64,000 nt of DNA from an uncultured Paracoccaceae bacterium (GTDB lineage Bacteria; Pseudomonadota; Alphaproteobacteria; Rhodobacterales; Rhodobacteraceae). This document shows positions 9,936-20,130 of the stretch, piece after piece. The translations under genes were made by a program, and so were the position numbers. Every line of letters starts with the position of its first letter. Positions within the stretch are counted from its first letter, which is position 1. The notes below the pieces were generated by a model that saw only the letters and a program-made list of their open reading frames with translations, was not told the DNA's origin and ran no database searches. The stretch covers positions 744,001 to 808,000 of the forward strand of contig CANMPK010000001.1 of the NCBI GenBank assembly GCA_947499725.1, written 5' to 3'.

Positions 9936-12008
9936 ATGATTTCGAAACTGTTTCGAATGAGCAAATTGATGGTATCTCAATTGGGTTCCAGCTTAGCACT
10001 TGAATCGCATGTCCGATTGGCGCAACGCGCTGTCGGGATTTTGCTTTGGCTGTCTGGCATCAGCTTGGTTCACTTTCATTTAGGGCCAATAACGCCCGCT
10101 CTGTTTTTCTTAAGCGCTGCCGCTTCTTGCATCTGTCTTGTCGCTCTTCGTGTTCCAAAGCATTTCGTAAGGTTCGCGCGGAGCGAAACGCTAAACCGAA
10201 GAAACTGTGATGCAACGAAAGTTCAACCAATCCCAAACTTAGGGGCCACACGTTTGCGAAGGCTCCCGATGGTTACAGTTTCAGCAAACGACACAATTTT
10301 GTTTATGAACGCGTCCGCTCGAAACCTGTTCGGGGAGCGTCGCACAAGTTTTCACGATTTGTTTTGTGAAAGCAGCGATCACCCCGTTAACATTCGAGAC
10401 GTCATTAAGAAGAATGGCTCTACGCAATGCTGCATGTTTGAAAAGCATCTCAGCGGGGGCCGAAAAGAAGTTTATTTTATGGAAATTAACCCATCGCCCC
10501 AAGATAGTCAGTTGCTTAGCATCGAGGAAATGCCGACAGCTATATTACGAACCAGTTTGACTGGTCGAATTTACTTTATGAATTCTAGAGCGCGCCATCT
10601 GCTCGGACCAAACTTAAGTGAAATGTCTTTTCTTCATAACATTCTCGAAGGTCTTGGTAGACCATTTGAAGATTGGCTTGCAGAGGTCGCAGATTCTAGG
10701 GTCGAAAACGTTAGTGAATTTTTACGTATAAAACGAAATGACAGAGAGATTTTTGTTCAAGTCACATTGGGAAAAACATCTGAGCATGGCGAAGATCGTC
10801 TAATCCTGATCATGAACGATGCGACGGAACTAAAAATCCTAGAAGCACAATTTGTTCAAAGTCAAAAGATGCAGGCAATCGGCCAACTTGCAGGTGGCGT
10901 TGCCCATGATTTCAATAACTTACTCACAGCGATTTCCGGCCATTGTGAACTTTTACTCGGGCAAAAAGGCGAAGAAGATCCTGATCGTGCTGATCTTGTT
11001 GAGATCAATAAAAACACAGATCGGGCTGCTTCTTTGGTGCGCCAGCTCCTTGCATATTCACGAAAGCAAACCTTGCGCCCGACTATGTTGGACCTCAATC
11101 AATGCTTGATCGATCTAAATCACCTTCTTGGGCGCCTTGTCGAAGAAACCATTCGAATGAAGGTGGATCTGGCGCCTGACCTGAAGAATATCCATGTTGA
11201 CCCCCAGCAATTTGAACAAGTCATCGTCAACTTGGTGGTGAATGCAAGGGATTCAATGCCCTACGGTGGCGAAGTACAACTCAAGACCAGCAACGTTCAG
11301 CTTAGGGCGCCACTCGAACGCGATGATGTGTGCCTTCCAGCAGGGAACTATGTCGCTGTAAACGTAATGGACCAAGGCGTCGGGATTTCGAATGATAAGA
11401 AGCGCCTGGTCTTTGAGCCCTTTTTCACAACCAAAAGGACAGGAGAGGGGACTGGCTTAGGACTCTCCACCGCATACGGAATTGTTAAACAATCGGGTGG
11501 GTTTATTTTCTTAGACAGCGTCGTTGGAGAAGGGACGACATTTACCTTGATGTTCCCAGCCTATGAGAAAAAAGAAAAGAAAATGATCGCAAAAAGCCCG
11601 CATGCGATTTCTTTGGCCTCGCATACTGGGGCCGTTCTATTGGTCGAAGACGAGAATTCAGTTCGTAAATTTACGAAGCGTGCGTTGGAGATGTCAGGTT
11701 TCAGGGTGCTTGAAGCGGAAAGTGCAGAGCAAGCTTTGGAGATCCTTGAAACTGTCGACGAAGACATCGATCTATTTTTCACAGATGTCATTATGCCTGG
11801 AATGGATGGACCAGAATGGGTTTCTATCGGGTTAAAACAACATCCAAAGGCAAAGGTTATCTTTGTGTCAGGTTATGCCGAAGAAAGTTTCTCTAAAAGT
11901 TTGCTTGAAATTGAAGGTGCTCAATTTCTTGCGAAACCATTTTCTCTATCTCAGCTCACGCAGGTGATAGAAACACAGCTATCGCTATCCAGGGATACTT
12001 TTGTATAG
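9936..12008 (+). CDS. cckA: Hybrid sensor histidine kinase CckA
   Basis: 690-residue membrane kinase that starts the CckA-ChpT-CtrA relay. Two transmembrane segments (about 31-48 and 51-71) are followed by PAS-type sensing regions to about residue 290. The phosphorylation site is His324 in GGVAHDFNNLLTAISGHCE, the ATPase domain includes VVNARDSMP and GTGLGLSTAYGIVKQSGG, and a C-terminal receiver (about 567-690) has Asp617 in FFTDVIMPGMDGPEW. The HDFNNLLTAI signature and the fused receiver are the CckA hallmark. In Rhodobacterales the relay mainly controls motility and gene transfer agent genes rather than viability (established for relatives). No strong ribosome site precedes the ATG. The 3' end overlaps the convergent sulfotransferase gene by 24 bases. 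Confidence 0.93.
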   Translation: MISKLFRMSKLMVSQLGSSLALESHVRLAQRAVGILLWLSGISLVHFHLGPITPALFFLSAAASCICLVALRVPKHFVRFARSETLNRRNCDATKVQPIPNLGATRLRRLPMVTVSANDTILFMNASARNLFGERRTSFHDLFCESSDHPVNIRDVIKKNGSTQCCMFEKHLSGGRKEVYFMEINPSPQDSQLLSIEEMPTAILRTSLTGRIYFMNSRARHLLGPNLSEMSFLHNILEGLGRPFEDWLAEVADSRVENVSEFLRIKRNDREIFVQVTLGKTSEHGEDRLILIMNDATELKILEAQFVQSQKMQAIGQLAGGVAHDFNNLLTAISGHCELLLGQKGEEDPDRADLVEINKNTDRAASLVRQLLAYSRKQTLRPTMLDLNQCLIDLNHLLGRLVEETIRMKVDLAPDLKNIHVDPQQFEQVIVNLVVNARDSMPYGGEVQLKTSNVQLRAPLERDDVCLPAGNYVAVNVMDQGVGISNDKKRLVFEPFFTTKRTGEGTGLGLSTAYGIVKQSGGFIFLDSVVGEGTTFTLMFPAYEKKEKKMIAKSPHAISLASHTGAVLLVEDENSVRKFTKRALEMSGFRVLEAESAEQALEILETVDEDIDLFFTDVIMPGMDGPEWVSIGLKQHPKAKVIFVSGYAEESFSKSLLEIEGAQFLAKPFSLSQLTQVIETQLSLSRDTFV

Positions 12009-12584
12009 ATCAAACTCTTCAGACCTTGCCTCGTGCAAATGGGCGATCACCTCAGACGATGGGGACAGGGCAATTTCCGGTGACACATTATGTCTTCCGA
12101 GTTCGATTTTACGGTCTAGTCGGTTTTGCAAGAAATCCAGCAAAGCGTCTTGATCTTCATACTTAAAAAGGTGGTTCACCTTGGTACCGTTCGGGCGAGG
12201 CTCCAAAAACTTTGCTTGGCTCCCCACATTGGCAAACGGTTTGCGGTCTTCTTTACAATATTCGAGCAAGAAATCATCAAAACTAATGTTTTCTGTGGAA
12301 GTCGGCTTACCTTTAACAAAGTCTCTTTGGCGGTAACGATACCAACTTCCGAGCCAATCCACCGGCTCGCGCATAATGGCCAAAGTTTCCATTCCGTCTT
12401 CTTTGCAAGCTTTTTCAAACATGGGGCGAAAAAAACGGTTGTACCGAAACAAAGGAGCATGCTTGAGTTCTGGTGGATCATTCACAGCGATATCGGCATC
12501 TTGCCCGAGTGCTGCGGCCAATGCCGTCGTTCCAGTTTTTGGAACAGCAAGAATGACCAGTTTTTGTTTCCAGAAAACAAGCAT
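11985..12584 (-). CDS. Sulfotransferase-family protein
   Basis: 199-residue protein with the PAPS-binding loop LAVPKTGTTALAAAL near its N-terminus (the 5'-phosphosulfate loop) and IMREPVDWLGSWYRYRQR in the middle, the usual 3'-phosphate-binding segment of sulfotransferases. It would move sulfate from PAPS to an unknown acceptor, perhaps a surface glycan. It is short for the family but looks complete. It is convergent with cckA and overlaps its end by 24 bases, and it is divergent from recA. The substrate cannot be read from the sequence. Confidence 0.82.
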   Translation of the reverse strand: MLVFWKQKLVILAVPKTGTTALAAALGQDADIAVNDPPELKHAPLFRYNRFFRPMFEKACKEDGMETLAIMREPVDWLGSWYRYRQRDFVKGKPTSTENISFDDFLLEYCKEDRKPFANVGSQAKFLEPRPNGTKVNHLFKYEDQDALLDFLQNRLDRKIELGRHNVSPEIALSPSSEVIAHLHEARSEEFDLYKSIPG

Positions 12585-12711
12585 TTAGCCGTCCTTTTTA
12601 GAAATCAGTTCAAGAATATGTTCAAGCTAAACTAACTGTTAAGCCTGTTGAGTAAAAGTAGCAAATGTAAACTCAACTGCTTTTGTTCTTGTTTTATTCC
12701 ATATTTTGTGG

Positions 12712-12726
12712 GAACGATATAGGAAC
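12712..12726. promoter_or_regulatory. LexA (SOS) box of recA
   Basis: GAAC at 12712-12715 and GAAC at 12723-12726 are separated by exactly seven bases, the direct-repeat SOS box of alphaproteobacteria (GAAC-N7-GAAC). It lies 51 bases before the recA start, as expected for LexA repression of recA. Confidence 0.92.
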
Positions 12727-12776
12727 AAGCATATCATTGCCGCAACGGCGCGGGTGTGGAATAAGGAATGCAAACA

Positions 12777-13853
12777 ATGGCAACGGCAGATCTTTTAAAC
12801 ATGAGCAGCAAAGCTTCCGCAGACAAACAAAAGGCCCTTGATAGCGCCTTGGCCCAGATTGAACGCCAGTTCGGTAAAGGGTCGATCATGAAACTCGGTG
12901 AGGGCAATATCAATCAAGAGATTGAAGCCACCTCCACAGGGTCGTTGGGCCTTGATATTGCATTGGGCATTGGCGGCCTTCCAAAAGGGCGAATTGTTGA
13001 AATTTATGGCCCTGAAAGCTCCGGTAAGACCACGCTGACACTTCACTGTGTCGCAGAAGAGCAGAAAAAGGGCGGTGTTTGCGCATTCGTGGATGCGGAA
13101 CATGCGCTAGATCCTCAATACGCCAAGAAGCTGGGTGTTGATCTAGACGAGTTGCTGATTTCTCAGCCAGATACTGGTGAACAAGCGCTGGAAATCGTTG
13201 ATACGCTGGTCCGCTCGGGCGCGGTCAATATGGTCGTGGTCGACTCGGTTGCGGCGCTGACGCCGAAATCAGAACTCGAAGGCGACATGGGGGACAGCAA
13301 CGTTGGTGTACAAGCGCGTTTGATGAGCCAAGCGATGCGTAAGTTGACGGGGTCTATCAGTCGCTCCAACTGTATGGTGATCTTCATTAACCAAATTCGG
13401 ATGAAGATTGGTGTGATGTTCGGCTCACCAGAAACAACAACTGGCGGTAACGCGCTGAAGTTCTACAGCTCTGTGCGTTTGGATATTCGCCGGATCGGCG
13501 CCCTGAAAGACCGTGATGAAGTCGTTGGTAACGCAACGCGCGTTAAGGTCGTTAAAAACAAGGTTGCACCTCCGTTCAAGCAAGTTGAATTTGACATCAT
13601 GTATGGCGAAGGCATCTCAAAAATGGGCGAGCTTTTGGACCTTGGTGTAAAAGCTGGTGTCGTCGCAAAGTCTGGTAGCTGGTTCAGCTATGGGGACGAA
13701 CGGATCGGGCAGGGGCGCGAGAATGCGAAAACCTTCCTGAAAGAAAACGGCAGCATCGCCTATGAAATCGAAGATAAGATTCGCGCAGCCCACGGGCTCG
13801 ACTTCGATATGCCCCGTGGGGAAGACGACAATGACGATCTGATTGACGGTTAA
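12777..13853 (+). CDS. recA: Recombinase RecA
   Basis: 358-residue DNA-dependent ATPase for homologous recombination and SOS induction. Walker A is GPESSGKTT, and [10 protein letters not shown] carries Walker B. The L1/L2 region reads [38 protein letters not shown] in the standard order. I prefer ATG 12777 ([12 protein letters not shown]) over ATG 12768, because AAGGA touches the first ATG directly but is about 9 bases before the second. The acidic tail [15 protein letters not shown] is typical. A LexA box lies upstream and an intrinsic terminator directly downstream. Confidence 0.98.
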   Translation: MATADLLNMSSKASADKQKALDSALAQIERQFGKGSIMKLGEGNINQEIEATSTGSLGLDIALGIGGLPKGRIVEIYGPESSGKTTLTLHCVAEEQKKGGVCAFVDAEHALDPQYAKKLGVDLDELLISQPDTGEQALEIVDTLVRSGAVNMVVVDSVAALTPKSELEGDMGDSNVGVQARLMSQAMRKLTGSISRSNCMVIFINQIRMKIGVMFGSPETTTGGNALKFYSSVRLDIRRIGALKDRDEVVGNATRVKVVKNKVAPPFKQVEFDIMYGEGISKMGELLDLGVKAGVVAKSGSWFSYGDERIGQGRENAKTFLKENGSIAYEIEDKIRAAHGLDFDMPRGEDDNDDLIDG

Positions 13854-13870
13854 TCGATCACTAATCAAAT

Positions 13871-13904
13871 GAAAGGTCGCGCTTTGCGCGGCCTTTCTTC
13901 TTTC
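13871..13904 (+). terminator. Intrinsic terminator of recA
   Basis: Stem AAAGG(T)CGCGC / GCGCG(G)CCTTT with a short loop, followed by a T-rich tail (CTTCTTTC), 17 bases after the recA stop. It separates recA from alaS. Confidence 0.85.
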
Positions 13905-13987
13905 TGACGCGCGCGCACAGTGGACACCCTCGCAAGAGGCGGCTAAACCCAACGGGTACTTTAAATTTCCGCCAGAAAGCCCGTCGC

Positions 13988-16636
13988 ATGCCAAGCTTAA
14001 ACGACATTCGGTCGACCTTCCTGAACTACTTCGAAAAGCAGGGGCACACGATCGTGCCATCCAGCCCATTGGTGCCACGCAACGATCCGACGTTGATGTT
14101 CACCAACTCCGGTATGGTTCAGTTCAAGAACGCCTTTACCGGCGTTGAAACCCGTGACTATGTGCGCGCCACAACAGCGCAAAAATGTGTACGGGCCGGC
14201 GGCAAACACAACGATCTGGACAATGTCGGCTATACAGCGCGTCACCACACATTCTTCGAAATGTTGGGGAACTTCTCTTTCGGTGATTACTTCAAAGAAG
14301 ACGCGATCCCATTTGCCTGGGAGCTGATCACAAAGGAATTCGAGATTCCAAAGGATCGTCTGTACACAACGGTCTATCACACAGATGACGAAGCTTTTGA
14401 AATCTGGAAGAAGGTCGGTGTTCCAGAAGATCGTATCATCCGTATCGATACAAGCGACAACTTCTGGCAAATGGGCCCAACTGGCCCTTGCGGTCCTTGT
14501 ACTGAAATTTTCTATGATCACGGTGATCATATCTGGGGTGGCCCTCCGGGCTCTCCAGAAGAAGACGGTGACCGTTTCATTGAAATCTGGAACGTTGTTT
14601 TCATGCAGAACGAGCAGTTTGAAGACGGCACGATGAAAGCGCTGGACATGCAGTCCATCGATACTGGTATGGGTCTGGAACGTATCGGCGCCTTGCTACA
14701 AGGCAGCCATGACAACTACGACACGGATTTGATGAAGTCCCTGATCGAAGCCTCTGCCCATGCAACTTCTGTGGATCCATACGGCGACAAAAACGTGCAT
14801 CACCGCGTGATTGCTGATCACCTGCGGTCTACATCTTTCCTGATCGCTGACGGTGTCATGCCATCCAACGACGGCCGCGGTTATGTTTTGCGCCGCATTA
14901 TGCGCCGCGCCATGCGTCACGCACATTTGCTTGGCGCCAAAGATCCGGTCATGCACCAAATGGTACCAGCTCTGGTACAACAAATGGGCGCGGCCTATCC
15001 AGAGTTGTCGCAAGGCCAAGCGATGATCGAAGAAACGCTTAAGCTCGAAGAAACGCGCTTTAAGCAAACACTCGATCGTGGTTTGAAACTGTTGGACGAC
15101 GAACTCAGCACGCTGGAAGAAAGCGCGCCGCTGTCAGGCGAAGCTGCATTCAAACTTTACGATACCTACGGCTTCCCACTGGACCTGACGCAAGATGCCT
15201 TGCGTGAAAAGGGACGTGAAGTCGATACAGATGGGTTTGACAGCGCAATGGCCGAGCAGAAAGCCAAAGCGCGTGCAGCTTGGTCTGGTTCTGGCGAAGC
15301 CGCTGACAGCACCATCTGGTTTGACATTGCAGACAAACACGGCGCTACAGATTTCCTGGGCTATGATACAGAAACCGCTGAAGGGCAGATTGTTGCTTTG
15401 GTGGCAGAAGGCGCTGAAGTATCCGAAAGCGATGCAAAGGTTCAGATCATTTTGAACCAAACGCCGTTCTATGCGGAATCTGGCGGTCAGGTGGGTGACA
15501 CAGGTGTCATCAAAACCGACACTGGTGTTGCGAAAATCACAGATACCAAAAAGGCCGCGGGTGTATTTATTCACATCGCTGAAGTCACTGAGGGTAAAAT
15601 CGAAAGCGGGCAGGGTGCTCAGCTTGAAGTAAGCCATTCACGTCGCTCCGCGATCCGTGCGAACCACTCTGCGACACACTTGCTACACGAAGCACTGCGC
15701 AATGCATTGGGCGACCACGTCGCACAGCGAGGTTCTTTGAATGCTGAGGATCGCTTGCGGTTCGACTTTAGCCACACCAAAGCTTTGACAGCGGATGAAT
15801 TGGCGCAAGTCTCGCAAGAGGTAAACGCGTATATCCGTCAAAACACTGCGGTCGAAACTCGTATCATGACGCCAGACGATGCACGCAACATCGGTGCGCA
15901 AGCGCTGTTTGGCGAGAAGTATGGCGATGAGGTACGTGTCGTTTCAATGGGCCGCGCCGAGACTGGCAAAGGTTTGGATGGCGACACCTACTCGCTAGAA
16001 CTTTGTGGCGGTACGCACGTCAAACAGACAGGTGACATCGGCGCATTTGTTTTGCTCGGCGATAGCGCCTCTTCTTCCGGTGTGCGCCGTATCGAAGCTT
16101 TGACTGGTCCAGCTGCCGAAGCACATGCGTCTGCAGAATCTGCCAAGCTGGCGGATGTACTCGCATTGCTGAAAGCGCAGCCTAATGACGTGGCAGATCG
16201 CGTCCAAGGCCTGCTGGATGAACGTAAGTCGTTGCAAAATGAGGTGGCTCAGCTGCGTCGCGAGTTGGCGATGTCTGGCGGCGCGTCAGATTCTGGCAAT
16301 GAAGTCAAAGAGATCAACGGCATCAAGTTCGTCGCGCAAGTTCTATCTGGCGTATCAGGTCGTGATTTGCCGCCACTGATCGATGAGCACAAAGCGCGCA
16401 TTGAAAGCGGTGCGGTTCTGTTGATCGCTGACGCTGATGGCAAAGCTGCCGTTGCTGCTGGTGTGACCAAAGACCTGACCGATAAGGTAAAGGCCCCTGA
16501 TCTTGTCCGTGCTGCTGTCGCAGAACTCGGTGGCAAAGGTGGTGGCGGACGTCCTGATATGGCGCAAGGTGGCGCGAAAGACACTGCCAATGCGGATGCT
16601 GCGATCAAAGCCGCAGAAGCGGTCTTGCAAGGCTAA
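13988..16636 (+). CDS. alaS: Alanyl-tRNA synthetase AlaS
   Basis: 882-residue class II synthetase that charges tRNA-Ala. The order is: aminoacylation core with [20 protein letters not shown] (about residues 80-100), tRNA-recognition domain, editing domain with zinc ligands in [11 protein letters not shown] and [13 protein letters not shown], and a C-terminal oligomerisation/C-Ala domain rich in glycine near the end. Length is normal (about 875-885). The start ATG 13988 gives [21 protein letters not shown] strong terminator, shared with convergent typA, follows. A second, free-standing alanyl-tRNA editing protein is encoded at 60.6 kb. Confidence 0.98.
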   Translation: MPSLNDIRSTFLNYFEKQGHTIVPSSPLVPRNDPTLMFTNSGMVQFKNAFTGVETRDYVRATTAQKCVRAGGKHNDLDNVGYTARHHTFFEMLGNFSFGDYFKEDAIPFAWELITKEFEIPKDRLYTTVYHTDDEAFEIWKKVGVPEDRIIRIDTSDNFWQMGPTGPCGPCTEIFYDHGDHIWGGPPGSPEEDGDRFIEIWNVVFMQNEQFEDGTMKALDMQSIDTGMGLERIGALLQGSHDNYDTDLMKSLIEASAHATSVDPYGDKNVHHRVIADHLRSTSFLIADGVMPSNDGRGYVLRRIMRRAMRHAHLLGAKDPVMHQMVPALVQQMGAAYPELSQGQAMIEETLKLEETRFKQTLDRGLKLLDDELSTLEESAPLSGEAAFKLYDTYGFPLDLTQDALREKGREVDTDGFDSAMAEQKAKARAAWSGSGEAADSTIWFDIADKHGATDFLGYDTETAEGQIVALVAEGAEVSESDAKVQIILNQTPFYAESGGQVGDTGVIKTDTGVAKITDTKKAAGVFIHIAEVTEGKIESGQGAQLEVSHSRRSAIRANHSATHLLHEALRNALGDHVAQRGSLNAEDRLRFDFSHTKALTADELAQVSQEVNAYIRQNTAVETRIMTPDDARNIGAQALFGEKYGDEVRVVSMGRAETGKGLDGDTYSLELCGGTHVKQTGDIGAFVLLGDSASSSGVRRIEALTGPAAEAHASAESAKLADVLALLKAQPNDVADRVQGLLDERKSLQNEVAQLRRELAMSGGASDSGNEVKEINGIKFVAQVLSGVSGRDLPPLIDEHKARIESGAVLLIADADGKAAVAAGVTKDLTDKVKAPDLVRAAVAELGGKGGGGRPDMAQGGAKDTANADAAIKAAEAVLQG

Positions 16637-16695
16637 AAACTTAAGGGGTGATCCCTGTAGCCAAGGATCATCCCAACTACAAAACACCAAGCAAA

Positions 16696-16726
16696 AAGGG
16701 CGCCCGAAACGGCGCCCTTCTTTTTT
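16696..16726. terminator. Bidirectional terminator between alaS and typA
   Basis: Stem AAGGGCGCC / GGCGCCCTT (9 bp, loop CGAAAC) with CTTTTTT on the plus side and a T-run on the minus side (the plus strand reads CAAAAAGGGC). It serves convergent alaS and typA. Confidence 0.88.
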
Positions 16727-16747
16727 ACTTTTTCTTGATGAAAGTAC

Positions 16748-16776
16748 CTTGGGGGTTTGGAGGCAAAGCCCCCAAG
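16748..16776. other. Second hairpin in the alaS-typA gap
   Basis: CTTGGGGG / CCCCCAAG (8 bp) extended by TTTG / CAAA with one bulged G; the loop is GAGG on the plus strand and CCTC on the minus strand. There is no U-run. On the minus strand it lies 10 bases past the typA stop and before the terminator, so it may protect the 3' end of typA mRNA. Confidence 0.5.
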
Positions 16777-16785
16777 TTCAATCCC

Positions 16786-18606
16786 TTAAGGTGCAGACTT
16801 CGCCATACGTTTACGCTCATGCGGGTCTAGGTAGCGTTTGCGCAGACGCACAGTGCTTGGTGTCACTTCAACCAATTCGTCGTCGTTGATGTAAGCGATC
16901 GCTTCTTCCAAAGACAAAACCATTGGCGTTGTGAGACGTACCGCATCATCAGTACCAGACGCACGAACGTTGGTCAGTTTCTTACCCTTCAATGGGTTCA
17001 CTTCCAGATCGTTTTCGCGGCTGTGCTCACCAATAATCATACCGGTGTAAACATCAGCCTGCGCACCAATCATCATCTTGCCGCGCTCTTCAAGGTTCCA
17101 CAGAGCGAAGGCAACAGATGTGCCGTTTTCCATGGAAATCAGAACACCAGCACGACGACCTGGGATTGGACCTTTGTAAGGCGCCCAAGAATGGAAAACA
17201 CGGTTCAGAACACCTGTGCCGCGCGTATCAGTCAAGAATTCACCATGGTAACCAATCAGGCCACGAGACGGCACATGGGCAACAATACGGGTCTTACCAG
17301 CACCAGCTTGGCGCATCTCAACCAACTCACCCTTACGGGAACCTGTCAGTTTTTCGATCACGGCACCGGAATACTCGTCATCAACGTCGATGGTTGCCTC
17401 TTCAACAGGTTCAATCTTCTGACCATCTTCTTCGCGCATGATCACCTGCGGACGAGAGATCGAAAGCTCAAAGCCTTCACGACGCATGTTCTCGATCAGA
17501 ACACCCATCTGCAATTCACCACGACCGGAAACTTCGAAAGCTTCACCACCCGGTGTGTCTTGGATCTTAATCGCAACGTTGGATTCTGCTTCTTTGTACA
17601 GACGATCACGGATCACACGAGACTGAACTTTCTTACCGTCACGGCCGGCCAATGGGCTGTCGTTTATACCAAAAGTAACAGTAATGGTTGGCGGATCGAT
17701 TGGCTGCGCATCCAGCGGATCTTCTACAGCCAAGGCACAGATCGTGTCGGCAACAGTTGCCTTCGCCATACCTGCGATAGAAACGATGTCGCCAGCGACT
17801 GCTTCGTCGATGTCTTGCTCAGACAAGCCACGGAACGCTTGGATACGTGTTACACGGAACTGTTCGATCTTCTGGCCAACGCGGCTCAGGGCTTGAACTG
17901 TCGCGCCAACTTTCAACGTGCCGGATTCAACACGGCCAGTTAGCAAGCGGCCAACAAATGGGTCAGAACCCAATGTGGTTGCCAGCATGCTGAAATCTTC
18001 GTCTTTACGCTTGATTTGCTTTGGCTCTGGAACGTGGTTCACAATCAGGTTGAACAAGGCGCTCAGATCTTCGCGAGGGCCGTCCAGATCATGGTCTGCC
18101 CAGCCAGAACGGCCAGAGGCATACATGTGTGGGAAGTCCAATTGATCTTCGGTCGCGTCCAAGGATGCAAACAGGTCAAAACATTCGTCCAGAGCGCGAT
18201 CCGGCTCTGCATCAGGCTTGTCGACTTTGTTCAAAACAACAATCGGGCGCAAGCCCAAAGCGAGCGCTTTGGATGTAACGAATTTCGTCTGTGGCATTGG
18301 GCCTTCGGCCGCATCTACCAGAAGAACAACACCGTCAACCATGCTCAGAATGCGCTCAACTTCGCCGCCGAAGTCCGCGTGGCCTGGCGTATCCACGATG
18401 TTGATACGTGTGTCTTTCCACTCAACGCTTGTTGGCTTAGCGAAAATAGTGATCCCGCGCTCACGCTCAAGATCGTTGCTGTCCATTGCGCGTTCGGCAA
18501 CTTCTTGGTTCGCACGGAATGCGCCGGATTGTTTTAGTAGCTCGTCAACTAGGGTCGTTTTGCCGTGGTCAACGTGTGCGATAATCGCGATATTGCGAAG
18601 GTCCAT
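16786..18606 (-). CDS. typA: Ribosome-associated translational GTPase TypA/BipA
   Basis: 606-residue translation-factor-like GTPase that acts in ribosome assembly and stress adaptation. G1 is IAHVDHGKTTL near residue 10, G3 is DTPGHADFGGEVER, and G4 is NKVDKPDAEP. EF-G-like domains follow, and the BipA-specific C-terminal domain includes HSRENDLEVNPLKGKKLTNVRASGTDD. Length is standard. GAGGC precedes the ATG at 18606. It is convergent with alaS and shares its terminator. Confidence 0.97.
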   Translation of the reverse strand: MDLRNIAIIAHVDHGKTTLVDELLKQSGAFRANQEVAERAMDSNDLERERGITIFAKPTSVEWKDTRINIVDTPGHADFGGEVERILSMVDGVVLLVDAAEGPMPQTKFVTSKALALGLRPIVVLNKVDKPDAEPDRALDECFDLFASLDATEDQLDFPHMYASGRSGWADHDLDGPREDLSALFNLIVNHVPEPKQIKRKDEDFSMLATTLGSDPFVGRLLTGRVESGTLKVGATVQALSRVGQKIEQFRVTRIQAFRGLSEQDIDEAVAGDIVSIAGMAKATVADTICALAVEDPLDAQPIDPPTITVTFGINDSPLAGRDGKKVQSRVIRDRLYKEAESNVAIKIQDTPGGEAFEVSGRGELQMGVLIENMRREGFELSISRPQVIMREEDGQKIEPVEEATIDVDDEYSGAVIEKLTGSRKGELVEMRQAGAGKTRIVAHVPSRGLIGYHGEFLTDTRGTGVLNRVFHSWAPYKGPIPGRRAGVLISMENGTSVAFALWNLEERGKMMIGAQADVYTGMIIGEHSRENDLEVNPLKGKKLTNVRASGTDDAVRLTTPMVLSLEEAIAYINDDELVEVTPSTVRLRKRYLDPHERKRMAKSAP

Positions 18607-18720
18607 TAGGCTGCCTCATATCTGTTCTGGGGCGCCGTAACGCGGATAGGATAAAAACACCAGCACAAAACGTCTGGACCGCGAGACTTTAAAGGAGATT
18701 GGCGTCAAATAGCCGCTGAT

Positions 18721-19887
18721 TTAGGCCATTGGCATATGCTGGGCAAACCATGCACGAATGCGGGTTTGAAGATAGGTCCAAAGGGCAGGGGCACCACGTT
18801 CAACTTTCCACCCAACACGATCTTCAAGTTGCTGGCGTGAAACCTTGTATTCAATCCAGCTACCACCACCCGTTTCAAGGTTGGAAATGACAGGTTGCAC
18901 ACGATCTACAGACTTCGCAAAGATCGCATCGTCTGTCTCGGTTGCTTCAAATTCATCCCAAAGCGCGCGTAGATCTTTGGATTGATCGGCTGGCAGTATT
19001 CCGAAAATGCGGTCTGCTGCTTTTTGCTCGATCGCTTCCATCTCGCTGAGGTCATGATCCCCATGGATGGGTTTGTCACCCGCGTCGATCTCGACCAAGT
19101 CGTGGATTAGAAGCATTTGTACAACGCGCTCTGCAGAGGCTGGCTTGACCGCATGCTCCGTTAAAACCTGCGCATATAGGGCGATGTGCCACGAATGCTC
19201 CCCCGTGTTTTCGCGCCGCGACCTGTCACACAGTGTCGTCGCGCGGAAAACAGACTTTAAAGCATCAATTTCATTCAAAAACGCCAGACGCTTTTCAAAG
19301 TCCGGATGGCCCTCGATGGCGTCCCAGCCCAAACGCGAAGCGGCGGCGTGATAGACCTCTGGAAACTCTTCTTTCAAACAAGACGCTCTGCCGGTGCGCA
19401 GGTTGTCTTGAACGATCTCCAGGTGATCCGCCGGCGCCGTTGGGCAGGCCAGTGTCTGGAAAATTGGCTGACACCAATCCAAATGTTTCGCAAAACGCGC
19501 TGTCGGCGTTTTTGCAGCTTCAAACTCAGCCCAGGTCTCTTTGAAATAGGTGGCTTGATCACTTGGCAGCAAACCGAAAATACGTGCGGCAGCAGCATCT
19601 TCAGCTTTTGCCACAGCGTCCCAATCTGTTGCTAAATCAATGGGGTGGTCACCAACGTCAATCTCGACGATGTCATGCAGCAACAACATCAAAATTGCGC
19701 GGGATACATCAACCTCTGCGTCTGCATAGGGGGCCAAAATCAACGCATAAACTGCCAAATGCCAGCTATGCTCTGCAGAGTTTTCTACGCGAGAGCCATC
19801 AATGATCAGGCTAGAACGCTCTACTGCTTTGAGTTTGTCGATTTCAGTCAGAAAGGCGAGTTGCTGTGCAAGCCGTTCTTGGCTCAT
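18721..19887 (-). CDS. Tandem HD-domain phosphohydrolase (two YfbR/HDDC2-like domains fused)
   Basis: 388-residue protein built from two copies of the same domain. Copy 1 (about 1-185) has His40 in EHSWH, His71-Asp72 in LLHDIVEIDVGD and Asp137. Copy 2 (about 198-388) repeats this as His231 in EHSWH, His262-Asp263 in LIHDLVEIDAGD and Asp328. These are the metal ligands of 5'-deoxynucleotidases such as YfbR, and both sites look intact, so each half may hydrolyse nucleoside monophosphates. YfbR and HDDC2 are single-domain proteins that dimerise; this fusion may be a built-in dimer (inference). The start ATG overlaps the stop of the 78-residue gene upstream (ATGA), so they form one operon. Confidence 0.88.
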   Translation of the reverse strand: MSQERLAQQLAFLTEIDKLKAVERSSLIIDGSRVENSAEHSWHLAVYALILAPYADAEVDVSRAILMLLLHDIVEIDVGDHPIDLATDWDAVAKAEDAAAARIFGLLPSDQATYFKETWAEFEAAKTPTARFAKHLDWCQPIFQTLACPTAPADHLEIVQDNLRTGRASCLKEEFPEVYHAAASRLGWDAIEGHPDFEKRLAFLNEIDALKSVFRATTLCDRSRRENTGEHSWHIALYAQVLTEHAVKPASAERVVQMLLIHDLVEIDAGDKPIHGDHDLSEMEAIEQKAADRIFGILPADQSKDLRALWDEFEATETDDAIFAKSVDRVQPVISNLETGGGSWIEYKVSRQQLEDRVGWKVERGAPALWTYLQTRIRAWFAQHMPMA

Positions 19888-20120
19888 TGGCCAGCCTCGG
19901 CGGCTTTGATTGCAGCTTTCAGCTTTGTATCCAGCAATTGCCGTGCACGTGTTTCAGCATCGTAAACGCGCACCGCTGTCATAAAGGCTTCGTGTAACGT
20001 CGAAGAAGACGCTTCAAGAACCTTGGATACCTCTTGTGTGAGGTTCAAATCATTCGTTTCGGCCTGAATTTTCAAAACATCCCGAGCGAGTTTTTCTCCA
20101 AGATTCTCTACATAGCTCAT
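19884..20120 (-). CDS. Small helical protein of unknown function, coupled to the HD protein
   Basis: 78 residues, MSYVENLGEKLARDVLKIQAE at the start, no signal peptide or membrane span, rich in Ala, Leu, Glu and Lys, and predicted by eye to be nearly all helix with amphipathic repeats. I do not recognise a family. It starts 10 bases after the alpha/beta hydrolase gene and overlaps the HD gene by 4 bases, which supports it being real and made together with the HD protein. It might be a partner or regulator of that enzyme; this is inferred from context only. Confidence 0.8.
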   Translation of the reverse strand: MSYVENLGEKLARDVLKIQAETNDLNLTQEVSKVLEASSSTLHEAFMTAVRVYDAETRARQLLDTKLKAAIKAAEAGQ

Positions 20121-20130
20121 GTGCTGTGCC

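Noticed and set aside
17023-17943. Open frame of 306 codons on the plus strand
   Set aside because: Antisense to typA, no domain, no ribosome site.
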